A stretch of 64,000 nt of DNA from Caproicibacterium sp. BJN0003 (GTDB lineage Bacteria; Bacillota; Clostridia; Oscillospirales; Acutalibacteraceae), in the NCBI RefSeq assembly GCF_026314295.1, contig NZ_CP111108.1, positions 2,170,001 through 2,234,000 of the forward strand, read 5' to 3'. The notes under the pieces are model-generated. The model saw only the letters and a program-made list of their open reading frames with translations. It was not told the DNA's origin and made no database searches. The first letter of the stretch is position 1. Every line of letters begins with the position of its first letter. Of the stretch, positions 58,793 to 64,000 are shown in pieces. The position numbers were made by a program, and so were the translations under genes.

Positions 58793-61430
58793 AAGGAACC
58801 TCTTTTGGCATTTCGCTTTTTGCGGAATGCTTTTTTGTTTCTTCGGGGTCATTTTCTAAAAGCTTTGCTCTTTTGCGTTGGGCAGCGGATTTTTCCAGTT
58901 CCACCAAAAGGATTGGACTAAGAGACAACAGTATGGTTACCAGCCACTGAAATCCACTTAAAACAGCAGTGTGGAATACGACGGAAAGGCTTGGGAATAC
59001 AATCACGGAAACCATTAGCAAAGTACAGATAACGGCCGCGATTGCTAACTTTGGATTACGCGTTTGATTACGGTCAAAGATCCGATATTCGCTGCGCATA
59101 TTGAACGTATGGGCAATTTCACTGAGACTTAAAACTGCAAATTCCATGGTACGCCCAACCACCGGACACGCTGGATTTACATCGAAGCATACACGTCCGA
59201 TAGAATAAGCAAGAAGGCTGAGAGCTCCAATAAAGCAACCTTCTACCACAATTGAATAAGCCAATCCACCCCCGAAGAGTCCTTCCTCTCTGCGAATCGG
59301 CGGCTTCTTCATAATATCCGGTGAGATCGGCTCTACTCCCAATGCGAGAGCCGGCAGCGAATCCGTAACAAGGTTAATCCACAAAAGCTGAATCGCAATC
59401 AACGGCAGCGGCAGACGCATCAAGAACCCAACAAACACCGCCAAAATTTCTCCCATATTGCAGGAAAGAAGAAAATGAATTGTTTTACGGATATTTTCAT
59501 AAATTCCACGGCCTTCGCGAACCGCGTCTACAATTGTTGTAAAATTGTCATCGGCGAGGATCATATCTGCCGCACCTTTTGCAACATCCGTGCCGGATCT
59601 CCCCATTGCACAGCCGATATCGGCCGCTTTAAGCGCCGGCGCATCATTGACACCGTCCCCGGTCATAGCGACTACCTCTCCATGTGCCTGAAATGCCTGC
59701 ACAATCCGTACCTTATGGGCAGGAGAAACTCTCGCAAAAACGCTGCATTTTTCGATTTGCTCCACCAATTCTGGCTGTTTCATAGCATCAAGCTGGGGGC
59801 CGGTAATCACCTGTTCAGAACCTTTTAAGATTCCCAGTTCCTTTGCAACCGCACAGGCCGTCTGACGATAATCCCCGGTAATCATGACTGGCCTGATTCC
59901 AGCTTCTCTGCAAAGAGAAACGGCCGCCTTTACTTCTTTTCTCGGCGGATCATACAACCCAATCAATCCCAAAAAACGCATTCCGCTTTCCATCTGTTGC
60001 ACAGTCATTCCCTGTACGGAAGAAACGGTCTTTTCCGCTACTGCTAAAACACGCAGCGCATTTTCCGCCATACGATCATTTTGGCGGGGAAGTCCCCCAC
60101 AAAGAGGGTACAATACATCCGGGGCTCCCTTCATTATCACCCGATATTTCCCATCCGGCTGCCGTACAGCAACTGTCATGCGTTTTCGCTCACTAGAGAA
60201 AGGAATTTCACGGACTCTCGGAAATTGCACATCGAGCACCGCCTTATTCCCAAAAACCTCACAAAGAGCACGTTCCGTAGGCTCCCCAAGGATTTTATCA
60301 CCATCGGCTGTACAATTTGTACAGAGAGATGCTGCATCCAACAGGCGGCGGGCAGCGGCACTGTGAGGATTTAGCTGACCCTCTGCTGCATAAAGCTCAT
60401 GAACCGTCATATGGTTTTGGGTAAGCGTTCCCGTTTTATCGCTGCAAATTACACTGGCACTGCCAAGCGTTTCTACCGCCATCAAATGACGTACAATCGC
60501 TTTCTTTAAGGCCATCCTTCTTACACCGGAAGCTAAAACAATCGTCACCACTGCCGGCAGTCCTTCCGGAATGGCAGCAACCGCCAAAGAAATCGCAATC
60601 AAAAACATTTCAAGCGGTGGAATCTTTTGGAATAATCCCATCAGAAAAATAACGGCACACAAAATTAAAACGCCAATTCCCAAGACTCTGCTCACCACTG
60701 CCAGTTTTTTCTGCAGCGGTGTCTGCGGTGTCTGCGCAGTCTGCAACATATGGGCAATCTTTCCGACCTGTGTATTGGTCCCTGTCGCTACTACAATTCC
60801 CCGTCCATTTCCTGCCGCTACCACGGTAGAGGAAAAGCACATATTGGTTCTATCCCCTAAAGCTATCTTTTCCGGCAGCGGGTCAGTCCCTTTTGAAGCC
60901 GGTACACTCTCTCCCGTAAGCGCACTTTCTTCTACCCGCAGATCACTTGTTTCCGTCAAGCGCACATCAGCAGGCACTAGATTGCCTGTTTCGAGCACAA
61001 CCAGATCTCCTGGTACAACCTCTTGTGCTGGAATTTTTCTGGTCTTTCCGTCTCGAATCACTTTAGCCCATGGGGTCGCCATTTTACGCAAAGCAGAAAT
61101 TGCCTTTTCTGCGCGGCTCTCCTGAAGGGTTCCGATTATCGCATTGACCGTTACAATGATTAAGATAACAATCGCATCCAGATAGTCCTCATCTTTCTGC
61201 AAAAAAGAAGTTAAAAAAGAAACTCCTGCTGCTATCAGCAAGATTAATACCATAAAATCAGAAAACTGGTGAAAAAAACGCCGGATCAAACTTTCGCCCT
61301 TTGCCTCTGGCAAAAGATTAAATCCGTACTTATGCAACAGTGAGGTTGCCTGACTTTCTTTTAATCCTTTTTGGCAATCCGTTTCCCATTTTTTAGCAGT
61401 TTCTTCCTTCGTCAGGTGATGCCAATCCAT
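58731..61430 (-). CDS. Ca2+-type P-type ATPase (P2A)
   Basis: An 899-residue cation-exporting ATPase. Landmarks: TGES (172-175), PEGL in TM4 (288-291) as in calcium pumps, DKTGTLT with the phosphorylated Asp331, GDGVNDAPALKAADIG in the hinge and NLVTDSLPALALG in TM6. The most likely substrate is Ca2+. The Lys/Glu-rich C-terminal tail of about 50 residues is encoded partly opposite the convergent membrane-protein gene, whose terminator also lies inside this coding sequence. Confidence 0.94.
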   Translation of the reverse strand: MDWHHLTKEETAKKWETDCQKGLKESQATSLLHKYGFNLLPEAKGESLIRRFFHQFSDFMVLILLIAAGVSFLTSFLQKDEDYLDAIVILIIVTVNAIIGTLQESRAEKAISALRKMATPWAKVIRDGKTRKIPAQEVVPGDLVVLETGNLVPADVRLTETSDLRVEESALTGESVPASKGTDPLPEKIALGDRTNMCFSSTVVAAGNGRGIVVATGTNTQVGKIAHMLQTAQTPQTPLQKKLAVVSRVLGIGVLILCAVIFLMGLFQKIPPLEMFLIAISLAVAAIPEGLPAVVTIVLASGVRRMALKKAIVRHLMAVETLGSASVICSDKTGTLTQNHMTVHELYAAEGQLNPHSAAARRLLDAASLCTNCTADGDKILGEPTERALCEVFGNKAVLDVQFPRVREIPFSSERKRMTVAVRQPDGKYRVIMKGAPDVLYPLCGGLPRQNDRMAENALRVLAVAEKTVSSVQGMTVQQMESGMRFLGLIGLYDPPRKEVKAAVSLCREAGIRPVMITGDYRQTACAVAKELGILKGSEQVITGPQLDAMKQPELVEQIEKCSVFARVSPAHKVRIVQAFQAHGEVVAMTGDGVNDAPALKAADIGCAMGRSGTDVAKGAADMILADDNFTTIVDAVREGRGIYENIRKTIHFLLSCNMGEILAVFVGFLMRLPLPLIAIQLLWINLVTDSLPALALGVEPISPDIMKKPPIRREEGLFGGGLAYSIVVEGCFIGALSLLAYSIGRVCFDVNPACPVVGRTMEFAVLSLSEIAHTFNMRSEYRIFDRNQTRNPKLAIAAVICTLLMVSVIVFPSLSVVFHTAVLSGFQWLVTILLSLSPILLVELEKSAAQRKRAKLLENDPEETKKHSAKSEMPKEVPFIHLNHPLNPRGLFPKNHRE
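58808..58836 (+). terminator. Terminator of the LPG-synthase-like gene, inside the ATPase coding sequence
   Basis: GCATTTCGC/GCGGAATGC (58808-58816 with 58822-58830, one wobble), then TTTTTT on the plus strand. Confidence 0.65.
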
Positions 61431-61569
61431 ACTGTTCCCCTTCCTTTCTCTGCTTTTAACCTATGCAAAAAGAGGACAGAATAGACTTGCTTTTTATCGT
61501 TACGGTTTTGTAACCCTCCGCAACATGTTGCGCTTTTTACAACTTTTTAAAAAATATCCCAAATTTTTC

Positions 61570-61598
61570 TTGATTTCGCGGATTTTTTGCACTATTCT
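61570..61598 (+). promoter_or_regulatory. Promoter of the 89-residue protein gene
   Basis: TTGATT (61570-61575), 17-bp spacer, TATTCT (61593-61598), divergent from the ATPase gene. Confidence 0.55.
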
Positions 61599-61651
61599 AA
61601 TGGAGTTCACACAAAATGCGAAATATATTCACATAAGGGGGAAATTATGAA

Positions 61652-61921
61652 ATGAATCGTATCCATGCAGGAACAGCCATTGAAGGGAATATTCGTCTGG
61701 AATATTTTTTGGAGGAAGAACCCTCGGTACAAAAGTCAAATTCCACCGCTCCAAACTATTTGATTGGCATTGAAAAGACAGAATTTGAAACGGCTAGTGC
61801 TTCTATTCCATGCGAGAAAAATTGCGCGCTAAAATTTCTAGAAAAGCTCCGGCGCAATTCTGTTTTTCCAAGTACCCTTTCTGAAATTATTGAAGATTAC
61901 AATTTTTCACAAAATAGTTGA
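61652..61921 (+). CDS. Small conserved-looking protein, 89 residues, function unknown
   Basis: Starts MNRIHAGTAIEGNIRLEYFL, contains PNYLIGIEKTEF and two Cys (PCEKNCALKFLEKL). The layout is like small DUF6514-type proteins of Clostridia, but I cannot confirm this. AAGGGGG lies 10-11 bases before the ATG; an overlapping ATG just upstream stops after two codons. No signal or membrane segment. It lies 75 bases upstream of rubredoxin. Confidence 0.6.
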   Translation: MNRIHAGTAIEGNIRLEYFLEEEPSVQKSNSTAPNYLIGIEKTEFETASASIPCEKNCALKFLEKLRRNSVFPSTLSEIIEDYNFSQNS

Positions 61922-61946
61922 CATTTAAAAAGATTCTAGCTATACT
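61918..61946 (+). promoter_or_regulatory. Promoter of the rubredoxin-flavodiiron operon
   Basis: TTGACA (61918-61923), 17-bp spacer, TATACT (61941-61946). The -35 box overlaps the stop codon of the preceding small gene (61919-61921). Confidence 0.8.
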
Positions 61947-61996
61947 TAACCCAAAGAGAAAACAGTAATAATTGTTATTTTTGGAGGGTGTTTCTT

Positions 61997-62152
61997 ATGA
62001 AATATGTATGCAGTGTCTGTGGTTATGTTTACGATCCAGAAATTGGTGATCCGGAGCATGGGATTCCAGCCGGAACAAAGTTTGAAGACTTGCCTGCCGA
62101 TTGGGTATGTCCTCTTTGCGGAGCCGAAAAAGATCAGTTTGAAAAAGAATGA
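61997..62152 (+). CDS. Rubredoxin
   Basis: A 51-residue electron carrier with a single Fe bound by four Cys in the two knuckles [10 protein letters not shown] and [11 protein letters not shown]. Both C-x2-C motifs and the acidic loop [19 protein letters not shown] are typical. GGAGG lies 9 bases before the ATG at 61997. The gene is only 12 bases upstream of the flavodiiron protein gene and is its likely electron donor. Confidence 0.95.
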   Translation: MKYVCSVCGYVYDPEIGDPEHGIPAGTKFEDLPADWVCPLCGAEKDQFEKE

Positions 62153-62164
62153 AGGTGTTAAAGG

Positions 62165-63352
62165 ATGAGCGCAATTAAGCTGAAAAATGGAATTTATTCG
62201 GTCGGTGTGCTAAATCCTGCCCTCCGCGTCTTTGATATTGTCATGGAAGCAAAATATGGAACCAGTTATAATGCGTTCCTAATAACCGGAGAGAAAAACA
62301 TATTAATTGAAACCGTTCATGCCGACTTTTTTGAAGAATACATTAAAAATATTGAGCAAGTCGTTCCTCTCGATAAAATTGATGCACTGATTATGAATCA
62401 CACGGAACCGGATCATTCTGGTTCCGTTGCACAGCTTTTAAAAAGGTGTCCAAACCTCACAATTTACTGCACTGTGGCAGCAAAAAAATATATGGAAGCA
62501 ATCGCAAATGAAAGTTTACCCTGCCATATTATAAAGCCGGGGGAAACTTTGGATCTCGGCAACAACCGAGAGCTGCAATTTATTCCGGCGCCGCTCCTGC
62601 ATTGGCCCGACAGCATGTTCACATGGTATCCTGCCGAAAAGACACTTTTCACCTGTGATTTTCTGGGTACCCATTACTGCGAACCCACCATGCTGGACAC
62701 TGGTATTCATGATCAAAAAGCTTATGAAGAACAATTTGCTTATTACTTTAAAAGCATCTTCGGTCCCTTTAAGCCTTATGTTTTAAAAGGACTAGCTTTG
62801 GCAGATCCTCTGCCTGCAGAAATGATCTGTACAAGCCATGGCCCCTGTCTAACAAAAAGCATCGAACAACGAAAAGAGCTTTACCGTCTTTGGAGTACTC
62901 CGAAAGTGCCGGAAAAAAAGTTAATTTTTATTCCCTATGTTTCTGCATACGGCTATACCAAAAAGCTGGCAGAAGCTGCGGCAGAAGCTTTCTCTTCAAG
63001 TCCTAATCTGGAAGTCTCTATGATGGATCTTGTTCATGCAGATCCTCTTGAGGTTGCCTCTAAAATTAACAGCTGCCATGCTTTGTTGGTGGGTTCCGAT
63101 ACAATCAACCGGGACGCGCCTTCCATTGTTTGGAAAACGCTCGCAATGATTGATGCCATTAACACCCGCAAACCCGCCGGTGCATTTGGTTCTTTCGGTT
63201 GGAGCGGAGAAGCTGTTCCTATGATAAAAGCCCGCCTGGAAGAATTAAAATTTAAATTTCAAGGGGATGGGCTGCGTGTCAATTTTATGCCTACTGAAGA
63301 AGATCTGAATTCTATGAGAAATTACGCTCTTCAGATTGTTTCGTCTCTCTGA
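62165..63352 (+). CDS. Flavodiiron protein (FprA/ROO-type oxygen reductase)
   Basis: A 395-residue A-type flavoprotein. The N-terminal metallo-beta-lactamase-like domain carries the diiron ligands His79, Glu81, Asp83 (NHTEPDHSGS) with further ligands in LLHWPDS, TCDFLG and TSHGPC; the C-terminal flavodoxin domain (from about residue 255, PYVSAYGYTKKLAEA) binds FMN. It reduces O2 to water (or NO to N2O), protecting an anaerobe and its oxygen-labile enzymes such as the hydroxyglutaryl-CoA dehydratase. Confidence 0.94.
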   Translation: MSAIKLKNGIYSVGVLNPALRVFDIVMEAKYGTSYNAFLITGEKNILIETVHADFFEEYIKNIEQVVPLDKIDALIMNHTEPDHSGSVAQLLKRCPNLTIYCTVAAKKYMEAIANESLPCHIIKPGETLDLGNNRELQFIPAPLLHWPDSMFTWYPAEKTLFTCDFLGTHYCEPTMLDTGIHDQKAYEEQFAYYFKSIFGPFKPYVLKGLALADPLPAEMICTSHGPCLTKSIEQRKELYRLWSTPKVPEKKLIFIPYVSAYGYTKKLAEAAAEAFSSSPNLEVSMMDLVHADPLEVASKINSCHALLVGSDTINRDAPSIVWKTLAMIDAINTRKPAGAFGSFGWSGEAVPMIKARLEELKFKFQGDGLRVNFMPTEEDLNSMRNYALQIVSSL

Positions 63353-63359
63353 GAGTGTT

Positions 63360-63405
63360 AAAAAGCAGAGCAGAAATCAATTTTTTAATTTCTGCTCTGC
63401 TTTTT
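63360..63405 (+). terminator. Terminator of the rubredoxin-flavodiiron operon
   Basis: An 18-bp perfect stem (63360-63377 with 63388-63405) ending in T5. Confidence 0.85.
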
Positions 63406-63439
63406 AATTTTGTAAATTTGTAAAAACTTTGATGTAAAA

Positions 63440-63481
63440 AACGTCTCGCCCTTTTTAACAAAGCGAAAGGGGCGAGACGAA
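63440..63481 (-). terminator. Terminator of the XRE regulator gene
   Basis: CGTCTCGCCCTTT (63442-63454) pairs with AAAGGGGCGAGACG (63466-63479) with one bulge; the minus strand continues with a T run. Confidence 0.8.
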
Positions 63482-63501
63482 AATAAAGCTCCCAGATTTA
63501 A

Positions 63502-63756
63502 TCAGGGGTCATTTTTAAGGCCCAAAAGCCACTCTACCGAAACACCAAGGATCTTTGAGAGAGCAATCAACTCAATATCAGATACACTCCGGATCTGCCC
63601 TTCCAGTTTTGAAAGACCAGAAGCATTCATATCTACACCGTTGACCTGCAGCTGTGCAAGAAGCTCTTTCTGCTTCATACCAAGATCCTTACGGGCTTCT
63701 TCTACACGGGCTCCAACTAGATTGCGGCTCCCAAGTGCCTGTTTGCGTAATCTCAA
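63502..63756 (-). CDS. XRE family helix-turn-helix regulator
   Basis: An 84-residue DNA-binding protein made only of a Cro/C1-type HTH: VGARVEEARKDLGMKQKELL, then GLSKLEGQIRSVSDIELIALSKIL and GVSVEWLLGL. The start is TTG at 63756 with GGGAG 10 bases upstream. Target unknown; the 244 bases beyond it carry a promoter for a plus-strand gene outside the window. Confidence 0.88.
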   Translation of the reverse strand: MRLRKQALGSRNLVGARVEEARKDLGMKQKELLAQLQVNGVDMNASGLSKLEGQIRSVSDIELIALSKILGVSVEWLLGLKNDP

Positions 63757-63952
63757 CGTGCTTCATCTCCCGTAAATTAATCAATTATTGCTTGCATTCG
63801 GGAATAGAATCCCCGGAAAATGATTCATCCCATATAAATTGTTAACAGTATAATCTTTTTCCCCTAAAAGCGCAATAATAAAACTAATTTTCCTTTTAAT
63901 TTAAAGAACAATTCAAAAAATTTCAAAATCAGAAATTTTTTCTACATATTAT

Positions 63953-63981
63953 TTGTTATTTTCCAGGAACCTTGCTATAAT
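63953..63981 (+). promoter_or_regulatory. Promoter for a gene beyond the right edge
   Basis: TTGTTA (63953-63958), 17-bp spacer, TATAAT (63976-63981). The transcript start would be within the last 20 bases of the window. Confidence 0.55.
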
Positions 63982-64000
63982 ATCTCTAACGCAACTTTCT

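Overview
The window looks like a chromosomal segment of a low-to-moderate GC, spore-forming, anaerobic member of the Clostridia, most likely Oscillospiraceae/Ruminococcaceae-like. The evidence is a gerA-type germination operon, strong GGAGG ribosome binding sites, TTGACA/TATAAT promoters with 17-bp spacers, a rubredoxin plus flavodiiron oxygen-scavenging pair, class III fructose bisphosphatase, and a complete Na+-coupled hydroxyglutarate (glutamate fermentation) gene set. No rRNA operon, phage, insertion sequence or CRISPR array was found. The species cannot be named from the sequence.

Layout. 1-5.2 kb: a secreted, C-terminally anchored protein, then a capsule control operon (chain-length regulator, tyrosine kinase, PHP phosphatase) divergent from a membrane UDP-sugar 4,6-dehydratase. 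5.2-7 kb: a DUF1653/YgjP-like pair, two tiny proteins, and tRNA-Thr and tRNA-Tyr behind a consensus promoter. 7-11 kb: gerA-gerC-gerB. 11-12.7 kb: BrnQ with an attenuator-like leader. 13-14.5 kb: an XRE-HTH fused to a UDP-glucose dehydrogenase. 14.6-27 kb: an 11-gene surface polysaccharide operon read leftward (aminotransferase, initiating phosphosugar transferase, four glycosyltransferases, polymerase, pyruvyltransferase, MenD-like TPP enzyme, SDR, flippase) behind tandem promoters and a long leader with an internal terminator.

27.6-32.1 kb: housekeeping genes (VanZ, ProC, DUF368, malic enzyme, TrxB). 32.2-33.0 kb: no convincing protein gene, but a consensus promoter, many hairpins and a strong terminator that together delimit an approximately 735-nt candidate structured non-coding RNA; this is the most interesting locus here. 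33.2-38.8 kb: DUF1292, a 6S RNA, two DegV paralogues, class III Fbp and an IclR regulator.

39-50 kb: the glutamate fermentation module, read leftward: gcdD-gcdC-gcdB-gctA-gctB-gcdA, then gltS-hgdC-hgdA-hgdB. Together these import glutamate with Na+, move CoA onto 2-hydroxyglutarate, dehydrate it to glutaconyl-CoA, and decarboxylate that to crotonyl-CoA while pumping Na+ out. A LysR regulator, an M29-type peptidase and a second dicarboxylate/glutamate transporter lie just upstream. 54-64 kb: mixed genes (DUF5662, TIM-barrel protein, HxlR/PNPOx pair, peptide deformylase, initiator tRNA, LPG-synthase-like membrane protein overlapping a Ca2+ P-type ATPase tail to tail, rubredoxin and flavodiiron protein, XRE regulator).

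All functional calls come from reading motifs and family resemblance; no database search or folding program was run.
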